39,206 bases of DNA, taken from contig JAATGN010000060.1 in NCBI GenBank assembly GCA_015654615.1, positions 1 to 39,206 on the forward strand. The letters run 5' to 3'. The position numbers and the translations under genes were made by a program. Shown here in pieces: positions 32,116 to 39,206 of this stretch. Numbering within the stretch: the stretch's first letter is position 1; each line of letters starts with the position of its first letter. The notes below the pieces were generated by a model. The model did not search any database, was not told where the DNA came from, and was given only the letters and a program-made list of their open reading frames with translations. This DNA comes from Rhodospirillales bacterium (GTDB lineage Bacteria > Pseudomonadota > Alphaproteobacteria > Rhodospirillales > Magnetospirillaceae).

Positions 32116-32763
32116 ATGGCCGGTTGTTGTGGCGATTGTCCTGCGGCGGACGAGGGCGGCGGGCGGCTGTGGCGCCGCGTGCTGTGGATGGCGCTCGCCG
32201 TCAATGCCGCCATGTTCACCGTCGAGGTCGCCGCCGGCATCGCATCGGGCTCGGCCTCTTTGCAGGCCGATGCGCTCGATTTTCTCGGAGACGCGCTGAA
32301 TTATGCCATCAGTCTCGGCGTGGCCGGCCTCGGGTCGTCGTGGCGCGCCAAGGCTGCGCTGGTGAAGGGAGGAGGGCTGCTTCTGCTCGGCCTCTGGGTC
32401 GTCGTCTCGACCGTCTGGCATGCCGTCGTGGGAACCCTGCCGCAAGCCGAAGCAATGGGTCTGGTCGGCGCTGCCGCCTTGGCCACCAATGGCGGCGTGG
32501 CGGCGATGCTGTTCCGTTTTCGCCGCGGCGACGCGAATATGCGGTCCGTCTGGATCTGCTCGCGCAACGACGCGATCGGCAATGTCGCGGTCATGGCCGC
32601 CGCCGCCGGCGTGTTCGGCACCGGCACCGGCTGGCCGGACGTGATCGTGGCGGCGGTCATGGCGGGGCTCGGACTGGCCGGCGGCTGGCAGATCGTTCGG
32701 CAGGCGCACGGCGAACTGCGTCCGGGGCAGCCGCTTCGGAAGACGGCGACTCCGGCCGAATAG
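32116..32763 (+). CDS. Cation-efflux (CDF-family) transporter
   Basis: 215 residues with about six hydrophobic segments. Metal-site pattern D52-x2-D55 with D59 in QADALDFLGDALN (helix 2) and SRNDAIGN (helix 5), as in CDF exporters. The N-terminus carries CCGDC, a possible metal handover site. The C-terminal cytoplasmic domain is very short compared with classic CDFs (about 300 residues). GGAGG precedes the ATG at 32116. With the MerR gene it forms a zinc/cadmium-type resistance unit. Confidence 0.85.
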   Translation: MAGCCGDCPAADEGGGRLWRRVLWMALAVNAAMFTVEVAAGIASGSASLQADALDFLGDALNYAISLGVAGLGSSWRAKAALVKGGGLLLLGLWVVVSTVWHAVVGTLPQAEAMGLVGAAALATNGGVAAMLFRFRRGDANMRSVWICSRNDAIGNVAVMAAAAGVFGTGTGWPDVIVAAVMAGLGLAGGWQIVRQAHGELRPGQPLRKTATPAE

Positions 32764-32795
32764 CGCCGCGGCAGCAAAATCGGCCGGCGGCTTCG

Positions 32796-33245
32796 TCAGA
32801 GCGGCAGGGGGACGTTTCCCTGCAGTATTCCGTTCGCCAGTTCATTGGCGCTCAATTGCCCGTCCCGATTGGTGTCGAGGGTATCGCTGGCCCAGGCGGC
32901 GAGGGGGGAGACGGCGGCGATTTCCGCCTTCGACAGGGTGCCATTGTGGTTGCTGTCCAACGCCCGGACGATATCCTGCGCCAGAATGTCGGCGGCGGCG
33001 ATCAGGGCGGCGGAGGGGACATAGGCCGGCGGGGCGGGCTGGGCCTGATTGGCGATCAGCGTGGCCTGCACCGCCGACGAGAGGAGCGGCGTGCCGTCGC
33101 TCCGGCCGCCGGTGGTGGGGGGCGGGCTTTCCGCCGCCGGGCTTTGCGGCGCGGCGGCGTCTCGGGCGGTCTCCGGTTCCGGATTTTTGGCCGGGGTCCT
33201 CGCCGAGAGGGACCCCGATGTCCCGAAATCATGGATGGCGGTCAT
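32796..33245 (-). CDS. EF-hand calcium-binding protein
   Basis: 149 residues. The first half is Pro/Ala/Ser-rich and likely disordered; two EF-hand loops follow near the C-terminus: DSNHNGTLSKAE and DTNRDGQLSANE, both with the expected Asp/Asn ligands and Glu at position 12. No signal peptide is visible, so it is cytosolic or exported by another route. AGGAG lies 8 nt before the ATG at 33245. It is convergent with the CDF gene. The partner is unknown. Confidence 0.8.
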   Translation of the reverse strand: MTAIHDFGTSGSLSARTPAKNPEPETARDAAAPQSPAAESPPPTTGGRSDGTPLLSSAVQATLIANQAQPAPPAYVPSAALIAAADILAQDIVRALDSNHNGTLSKAEIAAVSPLAAWASDTLDTNRDGQLSANELANGILQGNVPLPL

Positions 33246-33335
33246 ATGTCCGACTCCTGCCTCTTTTTCCCATCTCGACATGGTACGGGGCAGCGGCCGT
33301 TCTCCGGGCGGGGAAATCCATCGGACCGCGCGGCG

Positions 33336-34652
33336 TCAGTCCGCGGACGGCGCGCGGCCGATGTCTCCCTTGATCATGCCGAGCAGCAGGGCGACGCCGA
33401 TGGCCAGGGCGACGCCGATCAGCACGAACGCCATGTTGAAATTGCCCGAGGCCCGCACGGCGTAGCCGGTCACGATGGGCGCCGTCACCCCGATCAGATT
33501 GCTGATCAGGGTGAATAGCGCGACCGCCGTGCCGGCATCTTGCGGACGGCGGACCAGATCGTTGCAAAGCGCGGTGTTCAGCGAGATGCCGTTGGCCAGG
33601 AAGGTGACCGAGACGGTCAGCACCGCGACGATCAGCCAGATCGATTGGATCGAGGGGACGAGCGCCACCAGCATCGCCGGAAAATAGGAGAAGGCCACCA
33701 CCCATTTGCGGGCGCCGCCCCGCAAGGCGGCGGCCGAGAAGATGCGGTCGGACAGGCGGGCCAGCAGGATGCTGCCGATCACCGCCGTTCCATAGATGAT
33801 GGCCGTGAAGAATCCCGAATTGAAAATCGAGATGCCATGTTGCGTCTGCATGAAGTTGGGAAGCCAGCTCAGCAGCATATAGGCCTCGTAAACGAAGCCG
33901 CCCTGCGCCAGGCCCAGCGCCCACAGCGAGCGGCTGCCCAACAGGCCCAGAAGGTCGGCGTTGCCCTGCTGGACCTTCTTCGCTTCGCGTTGCGCCAGGA
34001 TATAGTCGCGTTCCTCCTGCCCCAGCCATTTGGTCCGATTCGGTTCGCGGACGAACAGCAACCAGATCGTCATCCACAAAAGGCCGAGGACGCCGGTTGC
34101 CATGAAGGCGGCCCGCCAGCCGAAATCGGCGACGACCCAGCCGACGAACATGGCGCCGAACGCCGTGCCGAACCATTGGCCGAGCGACAGGGAGGCGACG
34201 GCGAAACCATATTCCGGCCGGGGCGCCCAGGATCGGATCGCCTGCATGCCGATAGGAAAGTTTGCCGCCTCGCCGGCCCCCAGGCCGATGCGGGTGGCAT
34301 AGAATTGCATGGGGGTTCCCACCAGGCCGGTCGACAGCGTGCAAAGCGACCAGAAGCCCACGGCAATCCAGCCGCCGAGCCGATATCCGACCCGGTCGAT
34401 GAACAGGCCGGCCGGAGCGAGAAAGATGATATAGGGCCACAGATGCGCCGACAGCAGCCAGCCCAACTCGGCCGGCGATAGTCCGAAGTCGTGCGAGACC
34501 ATCCCCCCGGCCACCGAAAGATTGACGCGATCGGTGTAATTCACCGCGGTCATGGCGAACAGGACGAGGTAGATCAGCAGCCGCCGCTTCGAAATCGGCG
34601 GGCGTTTCTCCGTCGCAACCGTCGTCTCGGCCTGGATCAGAACATCGGCCAT
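33336..34652 (-). CDS. MFS transporter, anion:cation symporter family
   Basis: 438 residues with about 12 membrane segments. The motif GAGEAANFPIGMQAIRSWAP (about 150-169) is characteristic of the ACS group (hexuronate, phthalate, glucarate and related acids). AAGGA precedes the ATG. It is divergent from two Gfo/Idh/MocA dehydrogenases across a shared control region, so it probably imports their acidic or sugar-like substrate. Confidence 0.88.
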   Translation of the reverse strand: MADVLIQAETTVATEKRPPISKRRLLIYLVLFAMTAVNYTDRVNLSVAGGMVSHDFGLSPAELGWLLSAHLWPYIIFLAPAGLFIDRVGYRLGGWIAVGFWSLCTLSTGLVGTPMQFYATRIGLGAGEAANFPIGMQAIRSWAPRPEYGFAVASLSLGQWFGTAFGAMFVGWVVADFGWRAAFMATGVLGLLWMTIWLLFVREPNRTKWLGQEERDYILAQREAKKVQQGNADLLGLLGSRSLWALGLAQGGFVYEAYMLLSWLPNFMQTQHGISIFNSGFFTAIIYGTAVIGSILLARLSDRIFSAAALRGGARKWVVAFSYFPAMLVALVPSIQSIWLIVAVLTVSVTFLANGISLNTALCNDLVRRPQDAGTAVALFTLISNLIGVTAPIVTGYAVRASGNFNMAFVLIGVALAIGVALLLGMIKGDIGRAPSAD

Positions 34653-34729
34653 GATTCCTTCTCCCTCCCTTTCTCACATCTTCGCCATCCTTTGAATCAT
34701 CAACGGCTGGCATGCATGGGAATTATTTC

Positions 34730-34741
34730 GTAGTATACTAC
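34730..34741. promoter_or_regulatory. Perfect 12-bp palindrome between divergent units
   Basis: GTAGTATACTAC lies in the 170-bp region between the MFS gene and the dehydrogenases. It has the FCD-GntR look (T-N-GTATAC-N-A) and includes TATACT, a near-consensus -10 on either strand. No regulator gene is adjacent, so the controlling protein is encoded elsewhere; whether it could be the GntR protein at 21385 is open. Confidence 0.5.
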
Positions 34742-34822
34742 CATTCTTGCATACCAGGTCCATAGCCTATCGAAACGCTTCGGACGGATCCTTGAAACAT
34801 CCGGGGCAGGAGGGAGAAAACG

Positions 34823-35872
34823 ATGTCGGAATTGGTGGCGCCACCGGTGCGTTTTGCGGTCATCGGCCTTGACCATCGTCATATCTACGAAATGGTCGGC
34901 CGTCTGTTGGAGTTGAACTGCCCCTGCGTGGGATGGTGGACCGACGGCGAGCCGCAGCCGCTGCAGGGCTTCGTCAAACGCTTTCCGAATATTCCGCGCG
35001 TCGCCGACAAGCGCGCCTTGCTCGAAGATCCTTCGGTGCAGTTGATCCTGTCCGCCGCCATTCCCGCCGATCGCGCGGCCTTGTCCATCGACGCCATGCG
35101 CCATGGCAAGGATGTGATGGTGGACAAGCCCGGCTGCACGACCGCCGCCCAGCTTGCCGACATTCGCCGTGTGGTGGCGGAGACCGGCCGCATCTGGTCG
35201 GTCAATTATTCCGAACGGTTCGAGGTGGCGGCCGTGACCCGGGCCCTCGAACTGGTCCGGGCCGGCGCCATCGGACGGGTGATCCAGACCCTCGGCATCG
35301 GCCCGCATCGGCTGAACCGCGAATTGCGTCCGGCCTGGTTCTTCGACCCGACGTGCTACGGCGGGGCTCTGTGCGATATCGGCTGCCACCAGATCGAGCA
35401 ATTTCTGACCTTCACCGGCGCCGCCGATGCCGAGATCGTCAGCGCGACCGTCGGCAACTTCGCCAATCCGGACGATCCCGGCCTCGAGGATTTCGGCGAG
35501 ATGCTGCTGCGCGGCGGCAACGCGCAAGGGTATGTGCGGGTCGACTGGTATACGCCGGCCGGCCTGGCCAATTGGGGCGATGGACGGCTGTTCGTCCTGG
35601 GGACCGAGGGCACCATCGAAATCCGCAAATATGTCGATATCGCCGGCCGGCCGGGGATCGACCACCTGTTCCTCGTCGACGGCAAGGAGACCCGCTACAT
35701 CGACTGCCGGGACGCCGGTCGGCCCTATTACGCCGATATCCTCGCCGACATCGCCGACCGGGGAGAACGCACCATGACCCAAGCCCACTGCTTCAAGGTC
35801 ATGGAACTGGCCATCCATGCGCAGAGCATCGCCACCCGGGTTGGAAATCTCACCAAAGAGGTCTTGAAATGA
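34823..35872 (+). CDS. Gfo/Idh/MocA-family oxidoreductase, first
   Basis: 349 residues: N-terminal Rossmann domain (about 10-130) with VIGLDHRHIY instead of the usual GxGxxG, and DKPG in place of EKP; C-terminal alpha/beta domain with DIGCHQIEQF, where D and H are likely catalytic. NAD(P)-dependent oxidation of a sugar, inositol or sugar acid is expected. GGAGGGAG precedes the ATG. It overlaps the second dehydrogenase by 4 nt; the two probably act on successive or partner substrates. Confidence 0.88.
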   Translation: MSELVAPPVRFAVIGLDHRHIYEMVGRLLELNCPCVGWWTDGEPQPLQGFVKRFPNIPRVADKRALLEDPSVQLILSAAIPADRAALSIDAMRHGKDVMVDKPGCTTAAQLADIRRVVAETGRIWSVNYSERFEVAAVTRALELVRAGAIGRVIQTLGIGPHRLNRELRPAWFFDPTCYGGALCDIGCHQIEQFLTFTGAADAEIVSATVGNFANPDDPGLEDFGEMLLRGGNAQGYVRVDWYTPAGLANWGDGRLFVLGTEGTIEIRKYVDIAGRPGIDHLFLVDGKETRYIDCRDAGRPYYADILADIADRGERTMTQAHCFKVMELAIHAQSIATRVGNLTKEVLK

Positions 35873-36945
35873 AGACGCGTTTTCGTGTCGCGGTGGTTGG
35901 CGCCGGTATCGGTGCCTTTCATGTCGAGGGGTATCGCGCCAATCCCGACGGCTATGAGGTGGCGGTGATCTGCGACAAGGATGCCGACCGCGCCGCCGGC
36001 CTCGCCGCCGGCGTGCCGGGGGCCGAGGTCGTCACGGCCATCGAAACCGTGCTGGCGCGGCCCGACATCGATGTCGTCGACATCTGTCTGCCGCCCTTCC
36101 TGCATCTGGAAATGATCGAGGCGTCGCTGCTGGCCGGCAAGACCGTGCTGTGCGAAAAGCCGCTGGTGGGATCGCTGGCGGATGTCGAACGGATCATGCG
36201 GATCGCCGAACGGACCGGGCAGGCGGTGGTGCCGGTCTACCAATACCGTTACGGCAACGGCCTGGCCAGGCTGCGCCGCCTGCTCGACGCGGGACTGGCC
36301 GGCAAGCCGCTGGTGGCCAGCATCGAGACGCATTGGAACCGTCCGGCCGAATATTACGACGTGCTCTGGCGCGGCAAGAAGGCCACCGAACTGGGCGGCG
36401 CCGTTCTCGGCCATGTCATCCATCTTCACGACCTGCTGACCTTCACCCTGGGGCCGGTGCGCCGCGTGTTCGCCCGGACCGCCACCCGCGTCAACGCCGT
36501 CGAAGTGGAGGATTGCGCCGCCATCTCCCTCGAAATGGACAATGGCGCCCTGGTCACCTCCTCGGTGACGCTGGGTTCGGCCGACGAAATCAGCCGACTG
36601 CGTTTCTGTTTCGAACATCTGACCGTGGAAAATCCCGGCGTGCCGCCCTATCAGCCGGCCGAAGGCGACTGGCGCTTTCTGCCGCGGGCGCCCTGCCGGC
36701 AGGCCGACATCGACGCCGCCCTGGCCGGATTCGAGCCGCGGCGGGAGAGTTTCGCCGGCCTGTTCGAGGCCCTGCATCCGGCCCTGACCGGGGCGGCGCC
36801 CTGGCCGGTGACGCTTGGCGACGCCTACCGCTCGCTCGAGTTGGTCTCGGCCATCTATTACAGCGCGGCCACCCGGACGGCGGTCGATTTGCCGCTGGCC
36901 CCCGATCATCCGGTGCACGGCGGTTGGGAGCCGTGGCTGGCTTAA
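35869..36945 (+). CDS. Gfo/Idh/MocA-family oxidoreductase, second
   Basis: 358 residues: classic dinucleotide motif VVGAGIGAFH (9-18), CEKPL for the cofactor/catalytic loop, and GGAVLGHVIHLHDLL in the substrate domain with the catalytic histidine. It overlaps the first dehydrogenase (ATGA). The pair and the divergent MFS carrier form a small carbohydrate or sugar-acid unit; the substrate cannot be deduced. Confidence 0.88.
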   Translation: MKTRFRVAVVGAGIGAFHVEGYRANPDGYEVAVICDKDADRAAGLAAGVPGAEVVTAIETVLARPDIDVVDICLPPFLHLEMIEASLLAGKTVLCEKPLVGSLADVERIMRIAERTGQAVVPVYQYRYGNGLARLRRLLDAGLAGKPLVASIETHWNRPAEYYDVLWRGKKATELGGAVLGHVIHLHDLLTFTLGPVRRVFARTATRVNAVEVEDCAAISLEMDNGALVTSSVTLGSADEISRLRFCFEHLTVENPGVPPYQPAEGDWRFLPRAPCRQADIDAALAGFEPRRESFAGLFEALHPALTGAAPWPVTLGDAYRSLELVSAIYYSAATRTAVDLPLAPDHPVHGGWEPWLA

Positions 36946-37014
36946 AGGGCCTGGGACGGAATAACCGCACCAAGTCCTGAGCCCGATAAAAAAAACCTCC
37001 GTCATTGCAGGGCG

Positions 37015-37084
37015 GGGCAAAAGACAGAAGATGACGGGCGCTTCCCATATTGGGAAGCGTCACGATTTGTTCTGTCCTTTGCCC
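37015..37084. other. 70-bp nested inverted repeat (long hairpin)
   Basis: Outer arms GGGCAAAAGACAGAA (37015-37029) and TTCTGTCCTTTGCCC (37070-37084) pair with one mismatch; inside, CGCTTCCCA-TAT-TGGGAAGCG (37039-37059) is a perfect 9-bp stem. It lies in the 270-bp gap after the dehydrogenases and before the kinase fusion. It may be a terminator, a structured leader or a small RNA; it starts next to CGTCATTGCAG, reminiscent of family A. Confidence 0.55.
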
Positions 37085-37215
37085 GCTGTCCTACGTAGTT
37101 TCCGATACTATCAAAGCCGACCGAAATAAAGACAATGGCCGGCGGCGAAAATGACCTTGCCGGTTGCGGGCTCGTGGGTCTGCCGCGAAACGGGCTCAAG
37201 GAAAGCGTCTCAAGA

Positions 37216-38991
37216 ATGCCACCACGTCAATCGTCCCAGGCCGAATCGGCCAGCGCCGCGGCGGTCATCATTATCGTCGAAGACGATAGTCTGGTGAGCA
37301 AATCGGTGCGCAGCATGCTTGAGAAGCATGGTTGGACTGTCGACGGCTATGCGACGGGCGAAGCCTTTCTCAATGCCTATCATCCGGGTCGTGGCGCCTG
37401 CCTGCTGGTCGATGCCGATCTGCCCGGCATAAGCGGCGTCGACGTGCTGCGGCAGTTGCAGCGTGAAGGCCAGCGCGTGCCGGTCATCATGATCACCGGT
37501 TCCCGCGACGGGAAGACCGAGGCCGAAGCGGTGAATGCCGGCGCCATGAATTTCATCAAAAAACCGATCGGCCGGCAAAAATTGCTGATGGAGGTCGAGC
37601 GCGTCCTCGAACAGACTCAGGATGCCAGCAGAGTCATCGCCGGACAGGAGGCCGCCGCCGAGCGTATCGCCGATTTGACGCCGCGCCAGCGCGAGATCAT
37701 GGAGCGGGTCCTGGCCGGACAATCCAGCAAAAATATCGCGGCCGACCTCGCGATCAGTCAGCGCACCGTCGAGACCCACCGAGCCGCGATCATGAAAAAA
37801 ACCGGCTCGAAATCGCTTCCGGCCCTGGCGCGATTGGCCCTTTCCGCGAATTTGATCGGCGATCGCGGCCACGCGGGCTTCGCGATGGCCCAAGTCCAAG
37901 CGGCGGTGGCCACGCCCGATCTCGCCGGGGCGTTCGAAAGCGACCAATTCTGCCGTTTCTTCGACCAGATTCCGATGGCGATCATTGTCGCGGCGATGTC
38001 GACGCCCGAGCGTATCATCTATGCCAATCCATCCTTCGAGCAATTGTCCGGACAGTTGGCGTCGGAGATCGAAGGCAAGCCGTGGGCCAGTCTGCGTGGC
38101 CGTGGCGAAGGCGCGCGGCGTGATCATGCCCTGGGTGCCGCCATCGTCGACTCGGTCGATTGCGTCGGCACCTTCCAGTTCGAACGCGCCGGACGGGACG
38201 CGGCCCTGGTCGATGTCTATTCGAGCGTCATCGTGGACGACGGCGGCAACCCCGCCTTTCGGCTCGCGACGCTGGTGGATGTCGGTGCGCATAATGTCGT
38301 CCAGCGTCAGGAATTCGAGGAAAAAATCCGCGAGAAGGATACTTTATTGCTGGAAATTCAGCATAGAGTTAAAAATAACCTTCAGATGATAACGGCCCTT
38401 ATCAGAATGGAAGCCCGCAACGTTCGCGGAAAAATCGATGCACTGACATTTGATAGATTGGCTGGACGTATCAACTCTATACAAATTATTTATGACTTGT
38501 TGTCCAGTTTCGGTCAAGGTGACGAAATAGATCTTGGTATCTATCTGAGTCAGATCGCATCGTCGGTCATGCAATCGCATGCGGTCGAAGGCATCCGGCT
38601 CGATCTCAAGGTCGATGCCTATCCGGTATCGGTCAATGTCGCCTTGCCGACCGGAATGGTGGCGAACGAGTTGTTGACCAATGCCCTCAAGCACGCTTTT
38701 GTCGGTCGCGATGGCGGCACGATAACCTTGCACAGCCTTTCCAATCGCAACGGCTGCCGTGTCGTCATCGCCGATGACGGGATCGGTCTGCCCGACGGCG
38801 TCGAGTGGCCAAAACGCGGCAAGCTGGGGGAACTGATCGTCCATTCCCTGCGGCAAAATGCCAAAGCGGATTTGGCGGTTGAATCGGAGTCCGGCAAGGG
38901 CACGCGGGTGACCATCACTTTTACCCGCGCGGCCTCGGCGCCGGTACCCATGGCCCGAGACGAATCGGCGAGCGCGCCCTCGCCGCCTTAA
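37216..38991 (+). CDS. Receiver - LuxR DNA-binding - PAS - histidine kinase fusion
   Basis: 591 residues, cytosolic. Receiver domain (about 16-132) with acidic pair E22-D23-D24, phosphoacceptor D66, T94 and K116. A LuxR/FixJ-type helix-turn-helix follows (152-213, LTPRQREIMERVLAGQSSKNIA). Then a PAS-like domain (about 245-360), a HisKA_2-type phosphoacceptor helix with H383 (EIQHRVKNNLQ), and an HATPase domain (N-box NELLTNALKHAF, ADDGIGLPDG). A full FixJ-like regulator is thus joined to its own kinase module. ATG at 37216 gives the usual short lead before the receiver; ATG at 37135 is in frame too. The segment 38340-38500 is clearly more AT-rich than the rest. The signal and targets are unknown. 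Confidence 0.88.
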   Translation: MPPRQSSQAESASAAAVIIIVEDDSLVSKSVRSMLEKHGWTVDGYATGEAFLNAYHPGRGACLLVDADLPGISGVDVLRQLQREGQRVPVIMITGSRDGKTEAEAVNAGAMNFIKKPIGRQKLLMEVERVLEQTQDASRVIAGQEAAAERIADLTPRQREIMERVLAGQSSKNIAADLAISQRTVETHRAAIMKKTGSKSLPALARLALSANLIGDRGHAGFAMAQVQAAVATPDLAGAFESDQFCRFFDQIPMAIIVAAMSTPERIIYANPSFEQLSGQLASEIEGKPWASLRGRGEGARRDHALGAAIVDSVDCVGTFQFERAGRDAALVDVYSSVIVDDGGNPAFRLATLVDVGAHNVVQRQEFEEKIREKDTLLLEIQHRVKNNLQMITALIRMEARNVRGKIDALTFDRLAGRINSIQIIYDLLSSFGQGDEIDLGIYLSQIASSVMQSHAVEGIRLDLKVDAYPVSVNVALPTGMVANELLTNALKHAFVGRDGGTITLHSLSNRNGCRVVIADDGIGLPDGVEWPKRGKLGELIVHSLRQNAKADLAVESESGKGTRVTITFTRAASAPVPMARDESASAPSPP

Positions 38992-39059
38992 GAGCGGCCA
39001 TTGAGGCCGCGGCCAAGCGCGCGGAGGCGCGCGCCCGGCGAGGGACATCAAGAAAAACC

Positions 39060-39092
39060 AGAGCGTGATGCCGATTTAAGGCATCGCGCTCT
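39060..39092. repeat. Palindromic hairpin after the kinase gene
   Basis: AGAGCGTGATGCC and GGCATCGCGCTCT pair over 13 bp (one wobble) around a 7-nt loop. It is followed by GTTTG-CGAC-CAAAC (39099-39112). It may end transcription of the kinase gene; similar hairpins are dispersed in alphaproteobacterial genomes. Confidence 0.5.
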
Positions 39093-39165
39093 AGAGCGGT
39101 TTGCGACCAAACGGGATCAATCCCTGTACCATCGTCCCGGCGAAAAAGCTTGTGAAGCAAGGGAA

Positions 39166-39206
39166 AGTGGCACCGGCGTCCCTGCCGGTGTCCGCCGCCC
39201 TGCGGC
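39166..39206. repeat. Family D repeat, truncated by the window end
   Basis: Starts AGTGGCACCGGCG and runs through GCCGGTGTCCGCCGC before the sequence ends; same orientation as the copy at 19461-19531. Confidence 0.7.

Overview
The window is about 39 kb of GC-rich DNA with dense, often overlapping genes, and looks chromosomal. Gene content points to a Gram-negative alphaproteobacterium, possibly of the Rhodospirillales: an outer-membrane Tsx-type channel, two sigma-54-type promoters, a FixJ-type receiver and an HWE/HisKA_2-type kinase. There are no rRNA or tRNA genes, no marker genes and no complete mobile element, so the taxonomic guess is inference.

Bases 1-18,600 hold a nitrogen-scavenging region for purines and ureides. 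On the minus strand lie two fold-type II PLP enzymes, an SsnA-type amidohydrolase, a xanthine dehydrogenase with fused 2Fe-2S and molybdenum domains, and an RpiR regulator that heads the operon. Divergent from these are a carbamoyl-amino-acid/allantoate-type amidohydrolase and a D-aminoacylase-like amidohydrolase. Next come a Doc/AbrB-type toxin-antitoxin pair, a dihydropyrimidinase, an iron-sulfur L-serine dehydratase, a Tsx-type nucleoside channel and a YgfK-like iron-sulfur protein. The set resembles the E. coli yge/ygf/ssnA/hyuA/xdhD cluster, which recent work linked to oxygen-independent urate breakdown through ureido and diaminopropionate intermediates to pyruvate. Differences here are a YgfK without its flavin/NAD(P)H module, no YgeW-type carbamoyltransferase, no carbamate kinase, and two unusual PLP enzymes where YgeX would be expected. 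TGAAAC boxes at the rpiR promoter, before ygfK and before one PLP gene suggest one RpiR-controlled regulon.

Bases 18,970-29,850 hold a second nitrogen module. A GntR regulator and allophanate hydrolase (AtzF) are divergent from an operon with a BMP-family binding protein, two permeases, a biuret hydrolase (BiuH), a two-domain ABC ATPase, a second BiuH-like hydrolase (perhaps acting on triuret), a cupin and a YhbP-like flavin/PLP-fold protein. A near-consensus sigma-54 promoter overlaid by a GntR-type operator drives the operon. Biuret to allophanate to ammonia and CO2 is therefore encoded with its importer; triuret, a known oxidation product of urate, would tie this module to the purine region.

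Bases 29,850-39,206 are mixed: a broken antitoxin/toxin pair, a cytoplasmic HtrA-like protease with a heat-shock-like promoter, a MerR/cation-efflux pair with a textbook MerR operator, an EF-hand protein, an MFS transporter divergent from two Gfo/Idh/MocA dehydrogenases, and an unusual receiver-LuxR-PAS-histidine kinase fusion.

Four families of short palindromic repeats (called A to D here) are scattered between genes, and another palindromic repeat sits in frame inside a coding gene. Some repeats lie inside operons, where their hairpins could set relative expression.
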